The notes beneath the pieces were generated by a model. That model saw only the letters and a list, made by a program, of their open reading frames with translations. It had not been told where the DNA came from and did no database searches. Positions 1 through 7,320 of a DNA stretch of 9,140 nt are shown piece after piece; positions within the stretch are counted from its first letter, which is position 1, and each line of letters opens with the position of its first letter. Source of the stretch: UBA1138 sp036338615 (GTDB lineage: Bacteria > Gemmatimonadota > Gemmatimonadetes > Longimicrobiales > Gaopeijiaceae); assembly GCA_036338615.1 (NCBI GenBank), contig JAYZBT010000132.1, positions 1-9,140 on the forward strand. Direction: 5' to 3'. The translations under genes were made by a program, and so were the position numbers.

Positions 1-1058
1 TCCTCGTTGAGCCTCCAGCCGTCGCGATGGTTGGTGAGGATCGAGAAGCAGAGGTTTCGTGACGGGACCAACTGAGCGTGAAGGCAGTGTTGGCCGAGCG
101 TGCCGCCATGTTGCGCGGTCAACACGCCATCCAGCGTACGCAGGTGCCAACCGAGTCCCATCTCGTCGGTCGAGCTGTTCTTCTGGATCCGGGCGGTCCG
201 CATCGCCTCGAGCGACGCCTGTGAGAGCAGACGCTCACCCTCCGGTGTGGTCCCGTCCCCAAGATGGAACTCGAGGTACCGGATCATGTTGTCGAGGCTC
301 ATCGCGCAGCCGCCCGCTGAGACGTTGGCCGGGAGCTGAAACGAGTGATTCACCACCGTGCGTCCGCCCTGCTCGCGGTGAGGAGCAGCGAACCGGTACG
401 TCATAGCGTCGCCGGTGCGAGAGACGGCACGGTCGAGTCCGAGCGGCTCGAAGACCAGGTCGTGCAACGCGTCACCGATCGTGCTGTCGGTCACGGCCTC
501 CAAGACGCGTCCGGCGACGCCCCAACCAGCGTTGTTGTATGCCCACACTTCGCCCGGCCTCGCGAGCTGTGGAAGGTCGACGAGCCCCTCGGTGAAATAG
601 GCCAGTGTGGCGGGGCCCCGGTCGGGGGTGCCGAGTTGTCCCTCCCAGCCGGGCGTGTGCGTCATGAGGTGCCAGATGCGCACATCCCGGGTCGTCGCGG
701 AATCGCGGACCTCGAAGTTCGGCAGGTACTCGCGCACCGGCGCCTCGACGTCGATGCGGCCCTGGTCGGAGAGCCGCATCAGGGCCGTACCGACCACAGT
801 CTTCGAGATCGAGGCGATCGGGAAGACCGTATCGGGTGTGATCGGTTGGGGGTTGTCGATGTTCGTGAGCCCGAAGCCTCGCCTCTGAGACACCCCGTTC
901 TTCGAGAGGCCAAACGCCACACCGGTGATACCGTACTCCGCCATCTTCGCTTCGATCAGATCGCTCATGTCGTCGAAGCGGGGGTCCAGCTGTCGGGAGC
1001 GGGAGGCCGACGCGATCACGGCGGCGGCCCCCACACCGAGAAAGTGCCTACGATTCAT
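1..1058 (-). CDS. Serine beta-lactamase-fold hydrolase (class C / esterase-like), Tat leader, C-terminus cut by window edge
   Basis: Reading from the ATG at 1058, 352 codons are visible and the frame is still open at the left edge. The protein has the three marks of the class C beta-lactamase / DD-peptidase / esterase fold: S83-I-S-K86 (SxxK nucleophile), Y174-N-N176 (YxN) and H317-G-G319 (HGG, equivalent to KTG). The N-terminus NRRHFLG followed by an Ala/Val stretch to about residue 18 looks like a twin-arginine leader, so the folded protein probably acts in the periplasm. A strong AGGAGG (1063-1068) lies 4 nt before the ATG and fixes the start. Members of this family cleave beta-lactams, D-amino-acid peptides or simple esters, and sequence alone does not say which. 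It is divergent from the amidohydrolase. I am confident of the family and not of the substrate. Confidence 0.93.
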   Translation of the reverse strand, partial: MNRRHFLGVGAAAVIASASRSRQLDPRFDDMSDLIEAKMAEYGITGVAFGLSKNGVSQRRGFGLTNIDNPQPITPDTVFPIASISKTVVGTALMRLSDQGRIDVEAPVREYLPNFEVRDSATTRDVRIWHLMTHTPGWEGQLGTPDRGPATLAYFTEGLVDLPQLARPGEVWAYNNAGWGVAGRVLEAVTDSTIGDALHDLVFEPLGLDRAVSRTGDAMTYRFAAPHREQGGRTVVNHSFQLPANVSAGGCAMSLDNMIRYLEFHLGDGTTPEGERLLSQASLEAMRTARIQKNSSTDEMGLGWHLRTLDGVLTAQHGGTLGQHCLHAQLVPSRNLCFSILTNHRDGWRLNE

Positions 1059-1062
1059 CGTC

Positions 1063-1068
1063 CCTCCT
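1063..1068 (-). promoter_or_regulatory. Shine-Dalgarno site of the beta-lactamase-fold gene
   Basis: A perfect AGGAGG on the minus strand, 4 nt before the ATG at 1058. It supports that start and the RRHFL leader. Confidence 0.8.
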
Positions 1069-1086
1069 GAAAGTATTCCGGGTTGA

Positions 1087-1105
1087 TGGCCCGCGCGTAG
1101 GGCCA
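1087..1105. repeat. Inverted repeat TGGCCC-N7-GGGCCA
   Basis: A perfect 6-bp inverted repeat with a 7-nt spacer sits 29 bp upstream of the beta-lactamase-fold start. It could be an operator half-site pair or a hairpin in the 5' leader of that gene. No T-run follows on either strand. In GC-rich DNA a repeat this short can occur by chance. Confidence 0.3.
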
Positions 1106-1303
1106 CGCCTGCCAGCTGTCGTCTCATCATGGATCAAGGACACCTCGTTCGAGCCTCGCACATTAGGACAAGAGGGCTTGGAAGGAGTTGGCCAGCAACC
1201 GCCCGCTCTGCTCAGCCTGGCGGAAACAGGGGTCGGCAATCTACCGTGGCTGTATCGCGTGACCGTTCCCCAGATCTACGCACCCCACGCCCGAGAGGCT
1301 CCC

Positions 1304-2617
1304 ATGAGCATCCTGAAGACGGCTCCTCAGCTCACAATGGCTCTTCGCCGACTGCTCGTGGTAGTGCTCATGCCCCTGCTCCTACCTCTCGCCAGCTGCG
1401 CCGGCGCTGATGAGAGCGAGGCAGGCTCGCAGTCGGCGGCGACCGTCTTCGAGGGAGCTCAGCTGATCGTAGGCGACGGTACGGCCGCCATCGAGAACGC
1501 CGCGATCGTAGTCGAGAGCGGGCGCATTACGCAGGTTGGTGCGGCAGGTGACGTGCAAGCGCCGGCGGGCGCCGCGCGCGTGGATCTGGCTGGAAAGACC
1601 ATCATGCCCGCTCTCATCAACGCGCACATGCATCTCGGTACGACACGCGCAGATCTCATTGGCCAGCTCGAACACCTGGCCTACTACGGCGTCGGCGCGG
1701 CCGTGAGCCTTGGCAGCGACACGGGGGACGAGACCCTCGCAATGCGGTCTGAGACGATTTCGGGGGCCGCGCGCTTCCTCAATTCGGGTCCCGGCATCAC
1801 ACGCCCCGAACCGGGACGATCGGAGGTTCCGCATTGGGTCAATACCGAGGCGGAGGCACGCGCGGCGGTACAGGAGTTGGCAGACTTGCAGGTGGACATC
1901 GTAAAGATCTGGGTCGACGACCGGAATGGCCAATACGAGAAACTCACCCCGGCTCTGTTCGGTGCAGTCATCGACGAAGCGCACCAGCACGACCTTCAGG
2001 TCACGGCACACATTTTTGCGCTGAGTGACGCAAAGGGGCTGCTGCGCGCAGGTGTCGACGCGTTTGCGCACAGCGTACGTGACCGGGACGTCGACGACGA
2101 GTTCGTCGCGCTCGTCCAGGAGCGCCCCGAGTTCGTGCTGGTTCCCAACCTGCCCAACCCCGGGGTGGCGTCAGACCTGAGCTGGCTCAGCGGTACGGTG
2201 CCGGCCGAACAGCTCGAGGCTATGCAAGCCCGAGCGACGGACAATCCGCAAGCGCAGGAATCCTTCGGGATCCAGGCCCGCAACCTCGCGCGCCTCTCGG
2301 AGGCTGGCGTGCGCATCGCGTTCGGGACGGACGGCGGCTCGCCCTGGGCCGTGCATCAGGAGATCGAGGACATGGTGGCCGCCGGCCTGACACCAAGCGA
2401 GGCGATCGTGGCCGCTACCAGCACATCCGCCGAGTTCCTGGGCCTGTCGGATGTCGGCACGCTGGCTACGGGTCAGAGCGCGGACTTCGTCGTGCTCGAC
2501 GCCAACCCGCTCGACGACATCACGAATACGAGGAGAATCGCGTCGGTCTACCTGCGTGGTGCGGAGGTGGATCGGGCGGCGATCAGCGCGCGGCTGTTGG
2601 CCGCCGGGGGCGGCTGA
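1304..2617 (+). CDS. Exported lipoprotein amidohydrolase (imidazolonepropionase/prolidase-like, metal-dependent)
   Basis: The 437-residue protein belongs to the amidohydrolase superfamily. The visible metal and catalytic set is H108-M-H110 (NAHMH), K201 (IVKIW, the likely carboxylated lysine), H236 (TAHIF), H256 (AHSVRD) and D343 (GTDGG). The C-terminal part has the usual small beta domain with GQSADFVVLDANPL. A hydrophobic stretch at about residues 14-30 ends in the lipobox LAS-C32, so it is probably a lipoprotein on the periplasmic side. I chose the ATG at 1304 because GAGAGG (1293-1298) lies 5 nt upstream. The ATG at 1337 would also keep the lipobox but has no ribosome site. Relatives hydrolyse cyclic amides, dipeptides or organophosphates, and the substrate here is unknown. 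It converges on the amidase gene with a 52-bp gap. Confidence 0.93.
   Translation: MSILKTAPQLTMALRRLLVVVLMPLLLPLASCAGADESEAGSQSAATVFEGAQLIVGDGTAAIENAAIVVESGRITQVGAAGDVQAPAGAARVDLAGKTIMPALINAHMHLGTTRADLIGQLEHLAYYGVGAAVSLGSDTGDETLAMRSETISGAARFLNSGPGITRPEPGRSEVPHWVNTEAEARAAVQELADLQVDIVKIWVDDRNGQYEKLTPALFGAVIDEAHQHDLQVTAHIFALSDAKGLLRAGVDAFAHSVRDRDVDDEFVALVQERPEFVLVPNLPNPGVASDLSWLSGTVPAEQLEAMQARATDNPQAQESFGIQARNLARLSEAGVRIAFGTDGGSPWAVHQEIEDMVAAGLTPSEAIVAATSTSAEFLGLSDVGTLATGQSADFVVLDANPLDDITNTRRIASVYLRGAEVDRAAISARLLAAGGG
2597..2617. terminator. GC hairpin over the stop codon of the amidohydrolase, possible convergent terminator
   Basis: GCCGCC (2600-2605) and GGCGGC (2609-2614) form a perfect 6-bp stem with a GGG loop, extendable to 9 pairs through G-T, T-G and T-A. 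It lies at the end of the plus-strand gene, 52 bp before the end of the converging amidase. No T-run follows on either strand, so it is not a standard intrinsic terminator. Confidence 0.3.
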
Positions 2618-2669
2618 GGCCGCAGCCAATACAGCGCGAGGCCGCGGCAGTGGTGCCGACCCGGGCCAT

Positions 2670-4307
2670 CTACCTGCGAATCTCCTCCCCGCGCAGCGGC
2701 GGTGTACTGCCAGGGTCGCGACGCACCTGGGTCGCCTGCTCGAACGCGTAGCCGAGCCCAAACAGGCGAGGCTCGGCGAACGCACGGCCGAGGAACGAGA
2801 TGCCCACCGGTAGTCGGTTGCTCGTGAAGCCGGCAGGCACGATGAGATCGGGGAAGCCGGTGAGGTTCGCGATGTCGGTAGGTGACGCGCCGCCGGCCGG
2901 GCCTGTCGCGCCCTCCACCAGCGCCGGACGGGTAGGCGACGTCGGGTAGACAATTGCGTCGAGGCGGTCGGCATCCATGAGCCCCTCGACGATGCCGCGC
3001 ACCATCGCGAGGCCATGGTCGCGCATAGCCACGTATTCGTAATCGGTCAGCGCGCCGCTCGCCTCCTCCTGCATGAGCAGGGACCAGCGCGTGGGATTTG
3101 GTGTCCCGCCCGCGGGCGTCGTCGAGGCAATCTCGAGCGAGCGCTCGATCATCTGCTGAAGCGTCTTTGGATACTCGGGGCCGATCGTCACGAGGTAGTC
3201 CGGGATCTGAGCACGAAACTCGCGCCACCGGATCGTCGTGTACCAGTCGCCTTTGACGTCCAGCAACCACTGAGGCAAGCGCACGTCGACGACGGTCGCG
3301 CCGGCGTCCCGCATCGCTTGCAAGGACGCTTCGACGATCCAGTCGACCTCCGTGTCGGAGCCGAGGAAGTCGCGAGCGATCCCGATCCGTGCGCCGCTCA
3401 ACGCACCGGCGTCCAGAAACTCGGTGTAGTCGGTCTCGAACACGCCCGCACTCTTTCTGGTGGCCTCATCGGCCGGATCGATGCCCGTCATCACGCTGAG
3501 CATGGCCGCGACATCGTAGACGTGGCGAGCCATCGGGCCGGCGATGTCGAAGGAGAGCGCAAGCGGGACGATCCCGTCTCGGCTCAGCAGTCCATGGGTG
3601 GGCTTTAGACCCGCGATGCCATTGGATGTCGTTGGCCCCCGGACCGAGCCCCCCGTGTCGGTACCGATGCCGAGCTGGCCGTAGGCCGCCGCGATCGCCG
3701 CGCCGGTGCCACCGGACGAGCCGGACGGCGTACGCGCGATGTCATGAGGGTTCCGGATGAAGCCACCCACCGAACTCATGGTCACACCGGAGGCGAACTC
3801 ACTCATGTTGAGCTTCGCAAGGATGATGGCGCCGGCGTCGCGCAGCTTCTTGACGATGAACGCGTCGTCCGGCGGAATCGAGCCGGCTAGCAGCAGCGAC
3901 CCAGCCGTCGTCGGCATGTCCGACGTGTCGATATTGTCCTTGAGCACGACCGGGATACCGTGCAGCGGAGACCGCGGCCCGGTCGCGCGGCGTTCCGCAT
4001 CGAGAGCTCTCGCGGCGGCGAGGGCGCCGGCGTTGAGATGAAGAACCGCGTTCAGTGCGGGTCCCCGTTGGTCGTATGCCTCGATGCGAGCGAGGTAGAG
4101 TTCGATGAGACGCTCAGATGTCAATGTGCCCGCATCGAACGCCGCGTTGAGATCCTCGATGGTGGCTGAGGAGAGCGTCAGGGTTTGGGCGGCTGCCGAC
4201 TGGAACGGAGGTAACGCGCTCGCGAGTACGAGCACGACGAGCTGCGCTCTCAGCCTGGGCCTGCGGATCAGGGGCCAGCGAATCAATGGCCAGCGGATGC
4301 GTGTCAA
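2670..4307 (-). CDS. Exported amidase-signature hydrolase (peptide-amidase/Glu-tRNA amidotransferase subunit A fold)
   Basis: This 545-residue protein is an amidase-signature enzyme, hydrolysing carboxamides with a Ser-cisSer-Lys triad. Visible residues are K123 (VVLKDNID), cis-Ser S197 in GSSGG and nucleophile S221 in GTDTGGS. The 24-residue spacing between the two serines matches characterised family members. The stretch LLSRDGIVPLALSFDIAGPM resembles secreted peptide amidases. An Arg-rich N-terminus is followed by a hydrophobic segment (about 22-34) and AAAQ, a likely signal peptide, so the enzyme probably works outside the cytoplasm. The start is uncertain. The in-frame initiator is TTG at 4307 with no good ribosome site, while an out-of-frame ATG at 4324 has one. 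The n-region is made of three 15-bp near-repeats. It is last in the minus-strand block, 26 bp after the SDR stop. Substrate unknown. Confidence 0.93.
   Translation of the reverse strand: MTRIRWPLIRWPLIRRPRLRAQLVVLVLASALPPFQSAAAQTLTLSSATIEDLNAAFDAGTLTSERLIELYLARIEAYDQRGPALNAVLHLNAGALAAARALDAERRATGPRSPLHGIPVVLKDNIDTSDMPTTAGSLLLAGSIPPDDAFIVKKLRDAGAIILAKLNMSEFASGVTMSSVGGFIRNPHDIARTPSGSSGGTGAAIAAAYGQLGIGTDTGGSVRGPTTSNGIAGLKPTHGLLSRDGIVPLALSFDIAGPMARHVYDVAAMLSVMTGIDPADEATRKSAGVFETDYTEFLDAGALSGARIGIARDFLGSDTEVDWIVEASLQAMRDAGATVVDVRLPQWLLDVKGDWYTTIRWREFRAQIPDYLVTIGPEYPKTLQQMIERSLEIASTTPAGGTPNPTRWSLLMQEEASGALTDYEYVAMRDHGLAMVRGIVEGLMDADRLDAIVYPTSPTRPALVEGATGPAGGASPTDIANLTGFPDLIVPAGFTSNRLPVGISFLGRAFAEPRLFGLGYAFEQATQVRRDPGSTPPLRGEEIRR
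4262..4306 (-). repeat. Imperfect 15-bp tandem repeat in the amidase leader
   Basis: After the start codon the leader encodes I-R-W-P-L, I-R-W-P-L and I-R-R-P-R in succession. At DNA level these are three 15-nt units beginning ATCCGCTGG, ATTCGCTGG and ATCCGCAGG, so the amino-acid repeat comes from a local DNA duplication. It lengthens the positively charged part of the signal peptide. The array fills roughly 4253-4297, inside the coding sequence. The exact unit borders can be drawn a few bases either way. Confidence 0.5.
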
Positions 4308-4324
4308 GAGTCTGCGGTCGTCAT
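4304..4324 (-). other. Possible 6-codon upstream ORF overlapping the amidase start (TTGA)
   Basis: The ATG at 4324 opens a six-codon frame, M-T-T-A-D-S, whose TGA (4306-4304) shares TTGA with the TTG start of the amidase. GAGGA lies 6 nt before this ATG and is built from the TGA stop of the SDR gene. This fits translational coupling from SDR to mini-ORF to amidase. The alternative is that the ATG is the true amidase start and a one-base indel lies in the next 20 bases. Confidence 0.35.
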
Positions 4325-4333
4325 CGGCGATCC

Positions 4334-5278
4334 TCAGCGCGCCCCGGTCAGTTCCTCACTCAGCTTGCGAAGCTTGGCGCGAGCCTCGGCGTCGTACGCC
4401 TGCTCGTTCGCACGCGACACCCGTAGTCCATTGAAGTAGCCGCCACTGCCGATATCGGGTGACGTGATGAGCTGCATGACTGCGTCCGCTCCTTCCCCGA
4501 CCGTGGCCCGCGGCGTGAGCCCCGCCCTCCTCACCATCCCTGTGTCCATGTAGGTAGCCGGATGTAGCGCGTTCACGACCACGCCCGTTCCCGCCAGCTC
4601 CTCGGCGAGGTCGATGGTGAACAAGATCTGGGCGAGCTTGCTCTGGGCGTAGGCGCGCCCCCCGCTGAAATTGTTCTCGATCATCACGTCGTCGAAATCG
4701 ATCGCCTGCTGAGCACCCGAGGACACATTGACGATGCGCGAGGGGGTGTTCGCGCGCAGTCGAGGCAAGAACATTCGGGTGAGCAGGAAGTGCGAGAGGT
4801 GGTTCACCTGAAAGCGCAGCTCGAGCCCGTCCTCCGTGACCATCCGTTCGTCGGGAGCCCTTCCGAACCCGGCATTGTTGACGAGCACGTCGAGTCGGTC
4901 GAAGTCGCGGAGAACCGCCTCACCGAACGCCCGGGTTTGATCGAACGACGACAAGTCCGCGGCGTAGAAGCGCGCGTTTCCTACGCCGTCACTCTCGATC
5001 GCCTCGACGACCTCCATCCCCCGCTCACGGTTCCGGCCGTGCACGATGACGAAGGCACCCGTCGAGGCGAGCCTGCGCGCAACTTCGCGCCCCAGTCCGC
5101 TCGTCGAACCGGTGACGAGGACGACCTCCTGTCCGGGTCGGGGGCCCGACGACTGCGCATCGACGCCCGGTGCGCTCATGGCCAACGCGCAGGTGAGGCC
5201 CGCCGCCAGGACAGCGAGGCGCAGCCTACGCGGTGAGAGCGACGTTCTTTCATCTGTAGCGCGGTTGCTCGGGTCCAC
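4334..5278 (-). CDS. Exported short-chain dehydrogenase/reductase (SDR), NADP-type
   Basis: The 314-residue protein is a classical SDR of the retinol-dehydrogenase/WW-oxidoreductase-like kind. It has T56-G-S-T-S-G-L-G63 (cofactor loop), D108 (AADLSS), N134-N-A-G137, N159, S186/S187 and Y210-A-Q-S-K214 (YxxxK). R82 after the second strand (HGRN) favours NADP(H) over NAD(H). The N-terminus is unusual: SPRRLRL, a hydrophobic stretch at about 19-36, then VDAQ, which looks like a signal peptide, possibly a weak Tat one. The start is the GTG at 5278, because AAGGAG (5287-5292) lies 8 nt before it. The open frame continues upstream to 5467 but there it overlaps the preceding gene and has no family similarity. 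It sits 73 bp after the unknown protein and 26 bp before the amidase. Substrate unknown. Confidence 0.92.
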   Translation of the reverse strand: MDPSNRATDERTSLSPRRLRLAVLAAGLTCALAMSAPGVDAQSSGPRPGQEVVLVTGSTSGLGREVARRLASTGAFVIVHGRNRERGMEVVEAIESDGVGNARFYAADLSSFDQTRAFGEAVLRDFDRLDVLVNNAGFGRAPDERMVTEDGLELRFQVNHLSHFLLTRMFLPRLRANTPSRIVNVSSGAQQAIDFDDVMIENNFSGGRAYAQSKLAQILFTIDLAEELAGTGVVVNALHPATYMDTGMVRRAGLTPRATVGEGADAVMQLITSPDIGSGGYFNGLRVSRANEQAYDAEARAKLRKLSEELTGAR

Positions 5279-5286
5279 GTGCCTGA

Positions 5287-5292
5287 CTCCTT
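5287..5292 (-). promoter_or_regulatory. Shine-Dalgarno site of the SDR gene
   Basis: AAGGAG on the minus strand, 8 nt from the GTG at 5278. It decides between several in-frame starts. The GTG nine codons upstream has a purine run only 2 nt away, which is too close. Confidence 0.75.
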
Positions 5293-5351
5293 TCTTGTCG
5301 GTCACTGCCTTCTCGATCCTGAATAGCGGAACCGCCCTTCGAGGGTGCCTA

Positions 5352-6065
5352 TCACTGACTGCCGTTCGGGAGCTCGATCTCATGGATGCGGTACCGCACT
5401 CCGACCCACTCCCCGGTGACCGCGACGCGTTGCCCGGCGAACACCCTGAGCTGCTGCTCGAATTCATCGGGGTTCACGAACGAAACGGGGATTCCTCGAA
5501 GGACGAGCGCGATATCGTCGATCGACTCGAGCCGGCTCCGCACCCATTCACCGGGATTGGCCTCCCCGTCGGGTGGCAGCAGCTTCGTGACATGACCAAG
5601 TGAGCCGGTCCGAGTCGCGACGTAACGCGCGGGCGCGTCGCCCCCGTACATGAGCCCCTCCTGGCGGGTACCGATGACACGCACGCTCGCGACAGGGCTC
5701 GTCATTGTGCCATCGAGACCGTCGCCCTCGAGCTCCAGGTCGTACTCGTAGGAGCCGTATTGCATGACCATCCGCCTCCCGTCGAACCGGAATCCGGTCA
5801 CGTCCATGAAGTAGTTCCGCGGTGACGTGACTTGGGCGCGCAACTCGCCTTCACTCTCGTCGATGCGGAGCAGCACGTTCCGCACGCCACCCGTGGCTCG
5901 CTGAGTCAGGTTTCGGGTTTGCAGATTCCAGATTCCGACGGCATAGGACTGCTGTGCCGCGCCGAGTTCGGCGAGCAGCGCCAACATGAGCACCGGCGCC
6001 ATGCTTGTTATCGCCCGACGAGCACACCCCAAGATCGTCCAGGGGGGCCTGCCAGCGCGACGCAT
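5352..6065 (-). CDS. Exported beta-rich protein of unknown function, two-part
   Basis: I do not recognise a named family for this 237-residue protein. A hydrophobic stretch (about 22-36) ending in AAQQ marks a likely signal peptide. Residues 44-135 alternate polar and hydrophobic residues with two related units, GELRAQVTSP (73-82) and DGLDGTMTSP (115-124). This looks like a small lipocalin-like or beta-barrel domain made by duplication. Residues 168-190 look helical. The C-terminus (206-232), with GQRVAVTGEWVGVRYRIHEI, resembles an OB-type strand pattern. No catalytic motif or metal site stands out. The ATG at 6065 has GGGAGGT (6072-6078) 6 nt upstream. That site overlaps the TAG of the copper-protein gene, and only 4 nt separate the two genes, so the products are probably made together and may work together. 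Confidence 0.85.
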   Translation of the reverse strand: MRRAGRPPWTILGCARRAITSMAPVLMLALLAELGAAQQSYAVGIWNLQTRNLTQRATGGVRNVLLRIDESEGELRAQVTSPRNYFMDVTGFRFDGRRMVMQYGSYEYDLELEGDGLDGTMTSPVASVRVIGTRQEGLMYGGDAPARYVATRTGSLGHVTKLLPPDGEANPGEWVRSRLESIDDIALVLRGIPVSFVNPDEFEQQLRVFAGQRVAVTGEWVGVRYRIHEIELPNGSQ

Positions 6066-6069
6066 GGTA

Positions 6070-7320
6070 CTACCTCCCGACCCCGCGGGCGCTCTTCGGA
6101 GTGATCGGCTCGTCCAAGGCGACCTGATAGTCGAACCAGCCCTCCATCATCTCGTCGCGTGAATCTGAGCCCCAGAGTACCTGCACGGTGGGATCCGGAT
6201 TCCAAGGATTAAGCGCGGAGTTGTCAAAGTGCGCGATGACCTCGAGCGTCGTGCCTTTCGGGACCACAACCGGCTCAGCGAACTCGTAGGAGATCTGCCA
6301 GTTCATGTCGTAGTTCGGCACGGACAGCAGCGTCTCAGACCGGCCGTCGGGATACGTCACCCGGTACATCATGTCCTTGCCTCGAAAATGCATGTGGGGC
6401 TTGAAAAGGGTGATCGCCGCGTCAGTCTCGAAGACGAACTCGCCCCGGCTCAGGTAATTCGGCTCGTGCGGCGGAATCTGGAGCCCGCCGTCGGCGACGA
6501 CCGAGGAGTGGAGTTCGTGCGTGATCTCCCCGCGGACGAGCCAGACAGCCACACTCGACGTATCCATCACAGACACGTTGCTCGGGTGGTAGTGCATGCC
6601 GAAGCGTAGTGTTGACCCTGCTTCGATCAGCTTCCCCGAGCCGGGCGGGAAACGGTCCCACTGCTTGCCGGGTACCGTGCTCGCGAGCCGCCCGGTGCGC
6701 GCGTATTCGCCGTCGGGCCCCAGAATTGACACCACGTTGTGGTGCACCGCGTTGAAATTGCCTCGCACCTCGGCGGCCTGGACCCAAATGTCCTCGGTGA
6801 GGTTGGTTGGCACCATGATATCGATGTTGAGATCCGGCCCACCGCCCTGCACCAAGAAGCCTTCCTCCATCTTGAAGACGTAATCGGGCGGACCTAGCTC
6901 GCCCGTAAGGAGAAAGCCGTCAGCGGCGTCCGCAAAATCGGGCTGGACGAATTGGTCTTCACCGCGAGGCATGCCCGCGTCGACCCACGCGACCACGGTC
7001 TCGACCTGCTTCTGCGTCATGCGCCGGTTATTGCCGAAGTGCCCGTACGCCGGGTCGGCGTGCCAGGGCGGCATGATGCGCTCCTCGACCATCATCCGGA
7101 CGGAGGCGCCCCAGGGCACCACCTGCTCATACGTGAGCAGCGACATCGGAGCGATCTGCTTCGGCCGATGGCAGTTCATGCACTTGTCGGCCATGATCGG
7201 CGCGACGTCACCGTTCCAGGTGGGTGTGCCCACGTCCAGACCTTGCTGTGCAAGACCAGCGACCGGCGACGAGGCAATGATGAAGATGAACGCGAGCGCT
7301 AGGCTCAATCCCTTTCGCAT
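6070..7320 (-). CDS. Periplasmic cytochrome c / copper type II (PHM/DBM-like) monooxygenase fusion
   Basis: This 416-residue protein begins with a Sec-type signal peptide (to about AQQ, residue 26). Next comes a small cytochrome c domain: C47-M-N-C50-H51 binds heme and M83 in RIMPPWH is a candidate sixth ligand. Residues about 145-405 resemble the two-domain copper monooxygenase core of peptidylglycine alpha-hydroxylating monooxygenase (PHM) and dopamine beta-monooxygenase. All six expected copper ligands seem to be present: H193-H194 (VHHN), H243 (MHYH), H309-M-H311 (PHMHFRG) and a Met at 391 or 392 (SRDEMM). In animals such enzymes hydroxylate C-H bonds with O2 and ascorbate. Here the heme domain could feed electrons to copper, which is inference. 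The ATG at 7320 follows a G-rich run (7325-7331). The frame is open further upstream but that part lacks a signal peptide and overlaps the deacetylase. It is coupled to the next gene. Confidence 0.92.
   Translation of the reverse strand: MRKGLSLALAFIFIIASSPVAGLAQQGLDVGTPTWNGDVAPIMADKCMNCHRPKQIAPMSLLTYEQVVPWGASVRMMVEERIMPPWHADPAYGHFGNNRRMTQKQVETVVAWVDAGMPRGEDQFVQPDFADAADGFLLTGELGPPDYVFKMEEGFLVQGGGPDLNIDIMVPTNLTEDIWVQAAEVRGNFNAVHHNVVSILGPDGEYARTGRLASTVPGKQWDRFPPGSGKLIEAGSTLRFGMHYHPSNVSVMDTSSVAVWLVRGEITHELHSSVVADGGLQIPPHEPNYLSRGEFVFETDAAITLFKPHMHFRGKDMMYRVTYPDGRSETLLSVPNYDMNWQISYEFAEPVVVPKGTTLEVIAHFDNSALNPWNPDPTVQVLWGSDSRDEMMEGWFDYQVALDEPITPKSARGVGR

Larger units (their letters stand above)
1059..1303. 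other. Divergent intergenic region (245 bp)
   Basis: This stretch separates the minus-strand beta-lactamase-fold gene from the plus-strand amidohydrolase, so promoters for both should lie here. I could not pick a convincing -35/-10 pair on either strand. An open frame extends the amidohydrolase upstream to 1178, but its translation has no signal-peptide or family character before 1304. The only clear structure is a short inverted repeat at 1087-1105. Confidence 0.6.

Noticed and set aside
345..1070. 241-codon plus-strand open frame opposite the beta-lactamase-fold gene
   Set aside because: The minus strand holds clear SxxK, YxN and HGG motifs and a perfect ribosome site. The plus-strand translation is Arg/Gly/His-rich with no motif, an antisense shadow of GC-rich coding DNA.
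1178..1303. Upstream extension of the amidohydrolase
   Set aside because: The lipobox signal sequence begins well after this region, and the ATG at 1304 has a ribosome site.
2171..3270. Long minus-strand open frames of 240 and 281 codons across the amidohydrolase end and the amidase
   Set aside because: They cross a convergent junction, are Arg/Ala-rich without motifs, and overlap two genes with complete catalytic sets.
4302..4307. TTGACA at the amidase start as a -35 box
   Set aside because: No -10-like hexamer at 16-18 nt. The TTG is better explained as the start codon.
5279..5467. Upstream extension of the SDR gene by 63 codons
   Set aside because: Ser/Arg-rich translation overlapping the preceding gene. 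The GTG at 5278 has the good ribosome site and the signal-like leader.
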